Source: Bacillota bacterium
GTDB taxonomy: Bacteria; Bacillota_I; Bacilli_A; Acholeplasmatales; Acholeplasmataceae
Direction of reading: 5' to 3'
Assembly (NCBI GenBank): GCA_027620815.1
Contig: JAQCDH010000013.1
Coordinates: 1 to 14,582, forward strand
DNA: 14,582 bases
Within the stretch, counting starts at the first letter, position 1; every line of letters begins with the position of its first letter. Shown here in pieces: positions 1 through 6,526 of this stretch. Below the pieces are notes generated by a model. That model had not been told where the DNA came from. It saw only the letters and a program-made list of their open reading frames with translations, and did not search any database. Both the position numbers and the translations under genes were made by a program.

Positions 1-5
1 GTTTT

Positions 6-38
6 AAGGGGATACTTAGGTATCCCCCTTCTTTTTTT
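6..38 (+). terminator. Rho-independent terminator of an upstream gene outside the window
   Basis: GGGGATAC at 8-15 pairs exactly with GTATCCCC at 20-27 around a TTAG loop, followed by a T-rich run at 29-38. The run lies on the right, so it ends plus-strand transcription entering from the left. The gene it serves is not visible. Confidence 0.85.
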
Positions 39-46
39 ATATGGTC

Positions 47-75
47 TTGAAATCGCTATCATTTCTTGTTATAAT
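47..75 (+). promoter_or_regulatory. Strong sigma-A-type promoter for the Fic gene
   Basis: TTGAAA at 47-52 and TATAAT at 70-75 are separated by 17 bases, and TG at 67-68 makes an extended -10 (TGtTATAAT). This is near consensus. Transcription should start near 82, giving a leader of about 20 bases to the ATG at 103. Confidence 0.8.
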
Positions 76-102
76 AAAAAAAAACAGCGGGAGAAATTGA
101 AT

Positions 103-840
103 ATGGAGAAAGACATTTTAGAAGTACAGAGAAATCTCCTTCATAACATTCTAAAAGAAGTGGGTTCAGACGCTTTAGATCACGTTATGGAGGCATTTAA
201 GATTGTCTATACGTATGATGCAATTAGTTTAGAAGGTCAAAATCGTATTCCATTTGAAGATGTAAAAAAATTAATCGAGAGAAAAACACTTTTAGAATAT
301 TCAGAACGAGAACAAAAAGAAGTATTAAATCATTTAAAAACATTTGAAAAAGTCATCAACATGCTTGATCATAAAGAACATCTCACTGAAGATAAATTAA
401 AAGACTTACATGAAATGATAGTGGATGGTATTTTTCAAGGTGGTGTTTACAGAAATGTCAATATACAAATGATGGGTTCAAGTCATCAACCAACCGATCA
501 CGCTAAAGTCTATGATCGTATGCATAAATTATTTTCATCACTTGATACAACATCTTTTGAAACCCCACTAGAAGAAGCCGTATATATTCATGCAACGCTT
601 GCTAAAATTCATCCTTTTTTAGATGGTAACGGCAGACTTGCGAGAATCGTTTTAAACTATTACTTAATGAAAGCAAATTATTTGCCAATCTCAATACCTA
701 TCCGACTTAAAGAGACTTATATTGAAAAACTTGAGATCTTTAAAAGTGAAAAAAACATTGCGCCTCTAAAAACTTTTTTTGAAAACTTACTCATTGAACG
801 TTATGAAGATGTCATCAGTGCATTAGAAATCTCTAAATAA
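103..840 (+). CDS. Fic-domain protein (probable AMP-transferase)
   Basis: Fic proteins usually move AMP from ATP onto a hydroxyl side chain of a target protein. The 245-residue product has the full catalytic motif at 170-181 (HPFLDGNGRLAR): H170 is the predicted base, D174 the metal ligand, and the GNGR loop binds phosphate. The preceding part (about 114-130, GVYRN...) fits the substrate-positioning flap. An N-terminal helix holds ISLEG at 41-45, matching the position of the inhibitory motif (S/T)xxxE(G/N); Glu44 is kept but the Ser/Thr position is Ala40. The gene has its own promoter and terminator and no visible antitoxin partner, so it looks like a self-inhibited stand-alone Fic. A TTG at 97 is in frame, but GGGAG at 89-93 sits nine bases before the ATG at 103, which decides the start. 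The target is unknown. Confidence 0.88.
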   Translation: MEKDILEVQRNLLHNILKEVGSDALDHVMEAFKIVYTYDAISLEGQNRIPFEDVKKLIERKTLLEYSEREQKEVLNHLKTFEKVINMLDHKEHLTEDKLKDLHEMIVDGIFQGGVYRNVNIQMMGSSHQPTDHAKVYDRMHKLFSSLDTTSFETPLEEAVYIHATLAKIHPFLDGNGRLARIVLNYYLMKANYLPISIPIRLKETYIEKLEIFKSEKNIAPLKTFFENLLIERYEDVISALEISK

Positions 841-878
841 AGATAAAAAGTGAGGATAATCCTCACTTTTTTTATCTT
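840..878 (+). terminator. Rho-independent terminator after the Fic gene
   Basis: AAAAAGTGAGGA at 845-856 pairs with TCCTCACTTTTT at 860-871 around a three-base loop, running into further T-rich sequence. It isolates the Fic gene from the next transcription unit. Confidence 0.88.
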
Positions 879-881
879 ATA

Positions 882-890
882 TGATACAAT
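882..890 (+). promoter_or_regulatory. Extended -10 promoter for the cvfB-proS unit
   Basis: TGaTACAAT is an extended -10 with no clear -35, because the upstream sequence is the preceding terminator. The predicted start is near G897, leaving only about nine leader bases (GGTGAAACT) before the ATG at 906. Confidence 0.55.
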
Positions 891-905
891 ACAAATGGTG
901 AAACT

Positions 906-1730
906 ATGGCATTAATACAAGGATTTAACTACAAATGTTTGGTCGATAGAAAAACTGATATTGGCTTTGCAATTATATGTGAAGACGAAGAAGTTTTTTT
1001 ACATGCAAAAGAAGCGCATGAACTAGAAATCGGTCAAATGATTGATGTCTTTTTATACATGGATGCATACAAGAGACTCGCTGCAACCATGGATAAGCCA
1101 ATTATTAAAGTAGGTCAAAAGGGCTTCCTTGAAGTAATGTCAATTGAAGAAAACTTAGGAATCTTTTTAAATAACGGTATTAATAAACACGTCTTACTTT
1201 CAAAAGATGATTTACCGCTAAACAAGACTTACTGGCCAAAAGTAGGAGATAGCGTTTATGTTGAACTTAAAGTAAAAGCAAGACTTTATGTTGAACTCGC
1301 CATTCCTAATTTACCTTATGAGAAGCTAGACGTTTTAAAACATTATGAAGGACAAATTAACGGGTTTCATAAAGAGGGGATGCGCTTTATTACAGAACAT
1401 TTAACTCCTGTATTCATCCATGAATCTCAATATGATAAACGATTACCCATCGGCACTAAACTGTCATTAAAAGTCATTCATGAATCAAATAAAGGATATA
1501 CTGGAACATTACTTCAAGCAAAAGAAAATAAAAGACTCACAGATGCAGATGTCATCATGGCATATTTAGAAGCACATGATACCATGCCTTTAGATGCATC
1601 GAGCACTTCAGAATCGATTGAAGAGATGTTTCAAATGAGCCGAAAAGCATTTAAACGCGCGTTAGGTTATTTATATAAAATGAGAAAAATTACGTTTGTT
1701 GACGGACAAACAAAGCTAATAAAGGATTAA
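906..1730 (+). CDS. cvfB: CvfB/YitL-family S1-like RNA-binding protein
   Basis: The 274-residue product matches the CvfB (YitL) family of cytoplasmic RNA-binding proteins, which carry several S1-like beta-barrel domains and a C-terminal winged helix. Family-like stretches are visible: GQMIDVFLYMD around 43-53, RLAATMDKP around 57-65, and the KVGDSVYVELKVKARLYVEL segment near 111-130. Approximate layout: S1-like barrels at 1-65, 66-135 and 145-205, then an alpha-helical winged-helix region from about 210 (SIEEMFQMSRKAFKRALGYLYKMRKI). In Staphylococcus the homologue affects virulence gene expression; the molecular role in this organism is unknown. Ribosome binding is weak (GGTG at 897-900). The stop lies four bases before proS, so the two are surely co-transcribed, which suggests a housekeeping role tied to translation. 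Confidence 0.82.
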   Translation: MALIQGFNYKCLVDRKTDIGFAIICEDEEVFLHAKEAHELEIGQMIDVFLYMDAYKRLAATMDKPIIKVGQKGFLEVMSIEENLGIFLNNGINKHVLLSKDDLPLNKTYWPKVGDSVYVELKVKARLYVELAIPNLPYEKLDVLKHYEGQINGFHKEGMRFITEHLTPVFIHESQYDKRLPIGTKLSLKVIHESNKGYTGTLLQAKENKRLTDADVIMAYLEAHDTMPLDASSTSESIEEMFQMSRKAFKRALGYLYKMRKITFVDGQTKLIKD

Positions 1731-1734
1731 GACT

Positions 1735-3153
1735 ATGTCAAAGAAATTTGTATCAACCATTACCTCACAAACCGAAGATTTTGCAAAGTGGTACACAGAT
1801 GTCTGCATGAAAGCAGAGCTCATGAGTTATAGTGATGTCAAAGGGTTTATTATCTATCGTCCTTATGGCTACGCGATATGGGAAAACATTCAACAATATT
1901 TAAATACAAAATTTAAACAAACAGGTCATGACAATGTGTATTTACCATTACTCATCCCTGAATCACTTTTTCAAAAAGAAAAAGATCACGTAGACGGTTT
2001 CGCACCAGAAACAGCAATGGTCACAACAACTGGTAAAGAAGAATTAACCGAACGATTAATTATTCGTCCAACTTCTGAAGTTTTATTTTGTACACATTTT
2101 AAATCCATTGTTCAATCTCATCGTGATTTACCTAAAAAATATAATCAGTGGTGTTCAGTCGTCAGATGGGAAAAAACAACTCGTCCATTTTTACGTGGTA
2201 AAGAATTTTTATGGCAAGAAGGTCATACCATTCACGCAACTGAACAAGAAGCGAAAGATGAAACCATGGGGATGCTTTCTATTTATGAAACATTAGGTAA
2301 AGAATTACTCGCCATTCCTTTTGTGACAGGTCGTAAAACCGAAAAAGAAAAATTTGCAGGTGCAGAAGCAACGTATTCTATTGAAGCACTTATGCCAGAT
2401 GGACAAGCACTACAATCAGGAACAACCCATTATTTTGGTCAAGGATTTGCAAAAGCATTTGACATTTCTTATCGTGATCAAGACAATCAAGAACAATTCG
2501 TGTATCAAACATCATGGGGTGTGTCAACTCGATTACTTGGTGCAATTATTATGGTCCACGGTGATGATGATGGTCTTGTGATGCCACCTTATGTCGCACC
2601 AACTCAAATTGTAATCGTCCCAATTTCAAATGATGAAGACGTTTTAACTACAGCACAAGATATTTATCATGGTTTAAAAGATCAATTTAGAGTTTCAATT
2701 GATACGTCTGATAAATCTCCGGGTTGGAAATTTAGTGAATATGAAATGAAGGGTGTTCCTGTTCGTATTGAAATTGGGAAAAGAGATCTTGCATTGAATA
2801 TGGTCACTGTTGCAACCCGTTATAACCGTGAAAAAAAGCAAGTTTTAAAAGAAGATGTGGTTCAAATGATGCCATCACTTCTTCAAACAATACATGAAAG
2901 TATGTATGATAAAGCCCAACAATATGTTAATAAAAACACATATTATGTTTCTAATTATGATGAGTTTAAAGCAAGAATTAAATCAGGTGGCTATGTCGCT
3001 ATGTCTGTACACCCAGAAGCAGAAGCAATTATTAAAGCAGACACACAAGCAACAGCAAGAGTTATTCCTTTTGATCAATCTCAACTTGAATCAACGTGTC
3101 CTGTTACAGGGAAACAAGCGTCTCAAGTCATTATGTTTGCAAGAGCGTATTAA
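1735..3153 (+). CDS. proS: Prolyl-tRNA synthetase, archaeal/eukaryal type
   Basis: This enzyme charges tRNA-Pro with proline using ATP. At 472 residues, with no bacterial-type insertion domain between motifs 2 and 3, it is the short archaeal/eukaryal-like form also found in Mollicutes and some Firmicutes. Class II motif 1 lies near 40-75 (YRPYGYAIWENIQ...YLPLLIPES). RPTSE at 111-115 is followed by motif 2 at about 144-161 (R144 to Q161, TRPFLRGKEFLWQEGHT). Motif 3 is at about 262-284 (GVSTRLLGA...HGDDDGLVMPP). An anticodon-binding domain follows from about 290, and the chain ends in ARAY, with the terminal Tyr typical of this class. AAGGA at the end of cvfB acts as ribosome-binding site, giving tight coupling. 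Confidence 0.95.
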   Translation: MSKKFVSTITSQTEDFAKWYTDVCMKAELMSYSDVKGFIIYRPYGYAIWENIQQYLNTKFKQTGHDNVYLPLLIPESLFQKEKDHVDGFAPETAMVTTTGKEELTERLIIRPTSEVLFCTHFKSIVQSHRDLPKKYNQWCSVVRWEKTTRPFLRGKEFLWQEGHTIHATEQEAKDETMGMLSIYETLGKELLAIPFVTGRKTEKEKFAGAEATYSIEALMPDGQALQSGTTHYFGQGFAKAFDISYRDQDNQEQFVYQTSWGVSTRLLGAIIMVHGDDDGLVMPPYVAPTQIVIVPISNDEDVLTTAQDIYHGLKDQFRVSIDTSDKSPGWKFSEYEMKGVPVRIEIGKRDLALNMVTVATRYNREKKQVLKEDVVQMMPSLLQTIHESMYDKAQQYVNKNTYYVSNYDEFKARIKSGGYVAMSVHPEAEAIIKADTQATARVIPFDQSQLESTCPVTGKQASQVIMFARAY

Positions 3154-3190
3154 AAAAGACATTACTTTCGTACATGTCTTTTTTTCTTTT
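3152..3190. terminator. Bidirectional terminator shared by proS and yidD
   Basis: AAAAAAGACAT at 3152-3162 pairs with ATGTCTTTTTT at 3174-3184. The T run to the right serves proS, and the A run at 3152-3157 becomes a T run for minus-strand yidD. The right arm lies inside the last codons of yidD. Confidence 0.82.
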
Positions 3191-3398
3191 CAGGGACAGG
3201 ATCATATTTAGGTTTGAATAATGGATTACACGTTAATATTCGTTTTGTTGTTAGGTAAGATGCTTTAAAAAAGTTAAAGCGCTCATAACTTAAAAGTGCA
3301 TAATGAGAACAAGTCGGCGTATGTCGACATTTATGATTTGAATGAGGAGATATATTTTTTTGATACCAGCGAATGCTTTTTATGGCAAGTTTTTTCAT
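3162..3398 (-). CDS. yidD: YidD membrane protein insertion efficiency factor
   Basis: YidD is a small protein at the inner face of the cytoplasmic membrane that helps YidC/Sec insert membrane proteins. The 78-residue product shows the family pattern: IRWYQKNISP at 9-18, CRHTPTCSHYA at 24-34, RILTCNP at 53-59 and YDPVP at 65-69, with Cys24, Cys30 and Cys57. Two ATGs lie next to each other at 3401 and 3398. GGAG at 3407-3404 is two bases from the first and five from the second, so 3398 is preferred. In many bacteria yidD sits by rpmH-rnpA-yidC; here it is alone between proS and the fusA2-like operon. The basic tail after DPVP (EKKKRHVRK) is encoded by the terminator hairpin. Confidence 0.92.
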   Translation of the reverse strand: MKKLAIKSIRWYQKNISPHSNHKCRHTPTCSHYALLSYERFNFFKASYLTTKRILTCNPLFKPKYDPVPEKKKRHVRK

Positions 3399-3413
3399 CA
3401 TTACTCCAAAAAG

Positions 3414-3444
3414 ATTATAACATTTTTAAATCGAGACGTTTCAT
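3414..3444 (-). promoter_or_regulatory. Promoter for yidD
   Basis: On the minus strand TGTTATAAT (3422-3414) is an extended -10; ATGAAA at 3444-3439 is a weak -35 at 19 bases. The predicted start, near 3407, falls on the first G of the Shine-Dalgarno GGAG, so the leader is almost nothing but the ribosome-binding site. Confidence 0.6.
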
Positions 3445-3466
3445 TTAGAATAGATTATGTTATAAT
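3439..3466 (+). promoter_or_regulatory. Promoter for the fusA2-like/hpf operon
   Basis: TGtTATAAT at 3458-3466 is an extended -10; TTTCAT at 3439-3444 is a weak -35 at 16 bases and is the same six base pairs that yidD would use on the other strand. The predicted start is near 3473. Confidence 0.65.
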
Positions 3467-3478
3467 CAAAGTAACAAA

Positions 3479-3492
3479 TGTAAACGTTTTCA
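3479..3492 (+). promoter_or_regulatory. Candidate cre (CcpA operator) in the fusA2-like leader
   Basis: TGTAAACGTTTTCA fits every position of the Gram-positive cre consensus TGWAANCGNTNWCA, and so does its reverse complement. It lies about +7 to +20 from the predicted transcription start and touches the AGGAGG ribosome-binding site at 3492-3497. A bound CcpA-type regulator there would act as a repressor. No regulator gene is in the window, so binding is inferred from sequence only. Confidence 0.5.
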
Positions 3493-3501
3493 GGAGGTTA
3501 T

Positions 3502-5562
3502 ATGAAAGAATATCAGACAAGTAACATTAGAAATGTTGCTATTTTGGGTCATCAGGGTTCTGGAAAAACAACCATGGCTGAAGCTATTTTATATGTTTCA
3601 GGAGCGGTTGAAAAACAAGGTGAAGTTGATAAAAAAACATCCGTTTCAGATTTTTTAGTCGAAGAACAAAATAAACTCTCAAGTTTATCAATGTCACTCA
3701 TCCCTACGGATTTTCATGATCATAAATTTAACTTTTTAGATGTTCCAGGAAGTGATGAATTTGTAGGTGACTTATATCAAGCATTAAGTGTTGTCAAAGG
3801 TGCAGTCATTGTCATTGATGCAACCAAAGGGGTTGAAGTAGGTACGATACGCGTTTGGAAAGAAATTAGAAAAAGACATATTCCAGCTATTTTATTTATT
3901 AATAAAATGGATAAAGAAAATATTAAATTTGATGAACTTATTGAAGAGATTAGAGAAAAATTAGGTAAAAAAGCAGTTCCTTTCTGCTGGCCAATCGGAA
4001 AACAAGAAAATTTCGAAGGATTTGTCAATATCGTTGAGATGAAAGCAAGAATCTATGATGGTGTCACCTCTCATGATGCTGAAATTTGGGAAGAGAAAAA
4101 ACCAAAAGTAGAAGAACTACGAAATATGATGCTTGAAAGTGTTGCAGAGACATCCGATGATCTTTTAGATAAATTTTTTAACGGTGAAACACTTACAGAA
4201 GATGAAATTAAAACAGGATTACGTCAAGGTATCATGAACGGTGAACTCACGCCCGTTTTAGTAGGAAGTGCATCAAAAGCAATCGGTATTAGAACCATGA
4301 TTGATATGCTTTTTGATTATTTGCCAGCACCAAATGAACTTCATCCTCTAGAGGGTTTTACAAATAAAAACGAATCCGTATCCATTCATACAACAGAAGA
4401 TGAACCATTTCAAGGATATGTCTTTAAAACAACAGTCGATCCATTTCTTGGAACCATGAGTTATATAAAAATTAATAGAGGATCCCTAAAACAAAAAGCG
4501 TTAGATATGATACATCCTTTAGGTGAAATTAAAAAATTAACAAATGTATTCTCTTTGCGGGGTAAACAACAACTTTTAAGTGATGTTTTTCATGCAGGAG
4601 ATATATGTGTTGTTGCAAAAATAGAAGGTTTAGAAACTGGTAACTCAATAAGTGAACCTAAAAATGTCACCTATATACACCCAGTTGAGATCCCAAATCC
4701 AGTTATTTATATTGCAGTGCATCCTAAAAATAAAAATGATGAAGATAAAATTTCAAGTGCATTAACTAGACTTAATTTAGAAGATCCGACCTTTCAAATA
4801 AAAAGAAATAAAGAGACGCAACAGCTTTTAATTGGTGGTCAAGGAATGACGCATCTTCAATATATTTTAGAGCGCATGAAACTCATGTTTAAAGTCGATG
4901 TTGATATCGAAGAACAAAAAATTGTTTACCGTGAAACCATTAAAAAAGATGTTGAAGCAGAAGGAAAACACAAAAAACAATCTGGTGGTGCAGGTCAATT
5001 TGGTCACGTATTTATTAAATTTGAGCCTTCAACAGAACTTTTTGAATTCCATGAAGATGTCTTTGGTGGCGCTGTTCCTAAAAACTATTTCCCTGCAGTA
5101 GAAAAAGGACTTATTGAATCATTTGAGCATGGACCACTTGCTGGATTCCCAGTTATTAATGTGAAAGCGACATTATATGATGGATCCTATCATTCGGTTG
5201 ATTCTAATGAATTATCGTTTAAACTTGCTGCAGCACTTGCTTTTAAAAACGCGTGTGAAAAAGCACAACCCACGATTTTAGAACCGATTGTTCAACTTGA
5301 TGTCACCGTTGATGAAAAATTTGTAGGTGATGTGATGGGTGATATGAATAAAAGAAGAGGACGTGTTCATGGTATGAATCCTACTGAAGATGGTTCATAT
5401 CAAGTGATTTCTTGTGAAGTACCAGAAGCTGAAATCGTTTCATACGCCATTGACTTAAAAGCAATGACGCAAGGAAGTGGACAATTTACACGTGCGTTTT
5501 TAAGATATGATGATGTCCCACAACAGTTAATTTCTAAGATTATTGAGACTTATAAAAAGTAA
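3502..5562 (+). CDS. Elongation factor G paralogue (FusA2-like translational GTPase)
   Basis: At 686 residues this has the EF-G architecture: GTP-binding domain (about 1-280), domain II (about 300-390), then domains III, IV and V. G1 is GHQGSGKTT at 16-24, G3 is DVPG at 80-83 and G4 is NKMD at 134-137. Domain IV shows SGGAGQFGHV and NELSFKLAAALAF, and domain V shows GDMNKRRGRVHGM. It differs from true EF-G: the P loop is GHQGSGKTT rather than GHxDAGKTT, the switch I RGITI block is absent (EEQNKLSSLSMS instead), and the catalytic His after DTPG is Ser84. These are traits of the EF-G-like/FusA2 group, so a canonical fusA should exist elsewhere. AGGAGG lies four bases before the ATG. It leads an operon with a small Cys-rich gene and hpf. 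Its exact step on the ribosome is unknown. Confidence 0.88.
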   Translation: MKEYQTSNIRNVAILGHQGSGKTTMAEAILYVSGAVEKQGEVDKKTSVSDFLVEEQNKLSSLSMSLIPTDFHDHKFNFLDVPGSDEFVGDLYQALSVVKGAVIVIDATKGVEVGTIRVWKEIRKRHIPAILFINKMDKENIKFDELIEEIREKLGKKAVPFCWPIGKQENFEGFVNIVEMKARIYDGVTSHDAEIWEEKKPKVEELRNMMLESVAETSDDLLDKFFNGETLTEDEIKTGLRQGIMNGELTPVLVGSASKAIGIRTMIDMLFDYLPAPNELHPLEGFTNKNESVSIHTTEDEPFQGYVFKTTVDPFLGTMSYIKINRGSLKQKALDMIHPLGEIKKLTNVFSLRGKQQLLSDVFHAGDICVVAKIEGLETGNSISEPKNVTYIHPVEIPNPVIYIAVHPKNKNDEDKISSALTRLNLEDPTFQIKRNKETQQLLIGGQGMTHLQYILERMKLMFKVDVDIEEQKIVYRETIKKDVEAEGKHKKQSGGAGQFGHVFIKFEPSTELFEFHEDVFGGAVPKNYFPAVEKGLIESFEHGPLAGFPVINVKATLYDGSYHSVDSNELSFKLAAALAFKNACEKAQPTILEPIVQLDVTVDEKFVGDVMGDMNKRRGRVHGMNPTEDGSYQVISCEVPEAEIVSYAIDLKAMTQGSGQFTRAFLRYDDVPQQLISKIIETYKK

Positions 5563-5600
5563 ATAATGATGTTTTAAGTAAGATAAAGTAAGGAGGTCAT

Positions 5601-5954
5601 ATGCGTTGTATGCATTGTCAGAAATTACTTTATCCATATCAAAGCCCGTTTCAAACTCAAAAAGATGTTTACTTTATGTGTGAGTATTGTTTTAAAAAAC
5701 ATCCTATTTTAATTGAACATCAACGCATCGTTTTAAATCATACAGATATTATAATCATGCATATCATCATAGAAGACAAACTTTCGGTATTAACTGCGAT
5801 GCATTATTTGATTCTTATTCATGATCATCCACATGAAATGATATTATGGTTAGAAGGAAAAGAAATTGAAGCAATCACTCAGTTTGAAAATATAGATATC
5901 GGTAACATGTTTATCTATCATGTCGAAAAAAACAAAGAGAGGTGGCTTATATGA
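5601..5954 (+). CDS. Small CxxC/CxxC protein of unknown function, in the comFC position
   Basis: I do not recognise this 117-residue protein. It opens with a likely zinc ribbon: C3-x2-C6 and C27-x2-C30. The rest is His- and Ile-rich, with an alternating hydrophobic stretch near 46-72 (HTDIIIMHIIIEDKLSVLTAMHYLILIHD) that looks like strand-helix and not a membrane segment. In many Firmicutes comFC, whose N terminus is a similar four-Cys ribbon, lies directly before hpf. The position and ribbon suggest a reduced or diverged relative, but the phosphoribosyltransferase part is not visible and the homology is unproven. AGGAGG at 5591-5596 gives a strong start. The TGA stop overlaps the hpf ATG (ATGA), so translation is coupled to hpf, and no promoter or terminator separates it from the fusA2-like gene. 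Confidence 0.8.
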   Translation: MRCMHCQKLLYPYQSPFQTQKDVYFMCEYCFKKHPILIEHQRIVLNHTDIIIMHIIIEDKLSVLTAMHYLILIHDHPHEMILWLEGKEIEAITQFENIDIGNMFIYHVEKNKERWLI

Positions 5955-6505
5955 CATATGATATCCTAGGAAAAAATGGATTTAAAGTAACACCAGCCAT
6001 TGAAGCTTATGTAGAGAAAAAATTATCAAAGATTGATAAATTTTTTCAGGAACCGATCAAACAAATTAGAGTCGTTATGAAAGTATATCCTAACTTTCAT
6101 AAAGTTGAAGTAACCATTCATGCAGATCACGTGACCATTCGTGCAGAAGAAAAAGCATCAGATATGTATGAAGCGATTGATATCGTTGCTGATAAAATGG
6201 TGAAGCAAGTGAAACGTTATCATGATAAAAATCATGACCATGGCCACAAAAAGACGAATTATAATGATCAAATACCGATTGAAGAAATTGAAAAAGATGT
6301 CCTAGCAAAACAATTAGTGAAAAACAAAAAAATAAAATTAGAACCCATGTCGATTGAAGATGCGATTGAGCATATGGAACAACTCGATCATGATTTCTTT
6401 ATTTTCTTAGATAAAAAAACACATCAGTCTAACGTATTATACAAACGAGAAGATGGTGATTATGCTGTGATTGAAACCGAGTTAGACAAAGAAAAAGACG
6501 CTTAG
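5951..6505 (+). CDS. hpf: Ribosome hibernation promoting factor, long form
   Basis: Long HPF binds the 30S decoding region and pairs two 70S ribosomes into inactive 100S dimers in slow growth. The 184-residue product has both family domains. The N-terminal ribosome-binding domain (about 1-95) starts TYDILGKNGFKVTPAIEAYVEKKLSKIDKFF and contains the VEVTIHADHVTIRAEEKASDMYEAID region. The C-terminal dimerisation domain (about 125-180) has the typical MSIEDAIEHMEQLDHDFFIFLD and VLYKREDGDYAVIE. A GTG at 5942 is in frame, but it sits within the ribosome-binding site (AGAGAGG). The ATG at 5951 fits spacing, homology and the ATGA overlap with the preceding gene. It is last in the fusA2-like operon; its final codons form one arm of the terminator. 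Confidence 0.95.
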   Translation: MTYDILGKNGFKVTPAIEAYVEKKLSKIDKFFQEPIKQIRVVMKVYPNFHKVEVTIHADHVTIRAEEKASDMYEAIDIVADKMVKQVKRYHDKNHDHGHKKTNYNDQIPIEEIEKDVLAKQLVKNKKIKLEPMSIEDAIEHMEQLDHDFFIFLDKKTHQSNVLYKREDGDYAVIETELDKEKDA

Positions 6506-6526
6506 TTTAAGCGTCTTTAGTTTTTT
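6494..6526. terminator. Bidirectional terminator built from the last codons of hpf and pepF
   Basis: AAAGACGCTTA at 6494-6504 pairs perfectly with TAAGCGTCTTT at 6508-6518 around a three-base loop. TTTTTT at 6521-6526 serves hpf. For the minus strand the run beyond 6494 is T-rich but interrupted. Both arms are coding. Confidence 0.85.

Noticed and set aside
97..102. TTG start for the Fic gene
   Set aside because: Only three bases from GGGAG; the ATG at 103 has proper spacing of nine.
103..840. Fic gene as part of a toxin-antitoxin pair
   Set aside because: No small partner gene on either side, and the inhibitory helix seems to be within the protein itself.
1681..1740. T-box or other leader riboswitch for proS
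   Set aside because: proS follows cvfB by four bases; there is no room for a leader.
2108..3211. Three open frames (2108-2296, 2354-2581, 2894-3211) inside proS on the same strand
   Set aside because: Alternative-frame shadows of proS with no ribosome-binding site or domain.
3431..3444. Second cre-like site around CG at 3437-3438
   Set aside because: Several required positions mismatch, including the first G and the final CA.
3342..3524. Plus-strand open frame across the yidD/fusA2-like promoter region
   Set aside because: Overlaps yidD coding sequence, both promoters and the fusA2-like start; low-complexity product.
3777..5101. Frames at 3777-4028 (-) and 4898-5101 (+) within the EF-G paralogue
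   Set aside because: Shadows of a well-supported gene.
5942..5950. GTG start for hpf
   Set aside because: Lies within its own ribosome-binding site and adds residues absent in the family; the ATG at 5951 forms an ATGA overlap.
6090..6308. Minus-strand frame inside hpf
   Set aside because: Antisense shadow of hpf without start signals.
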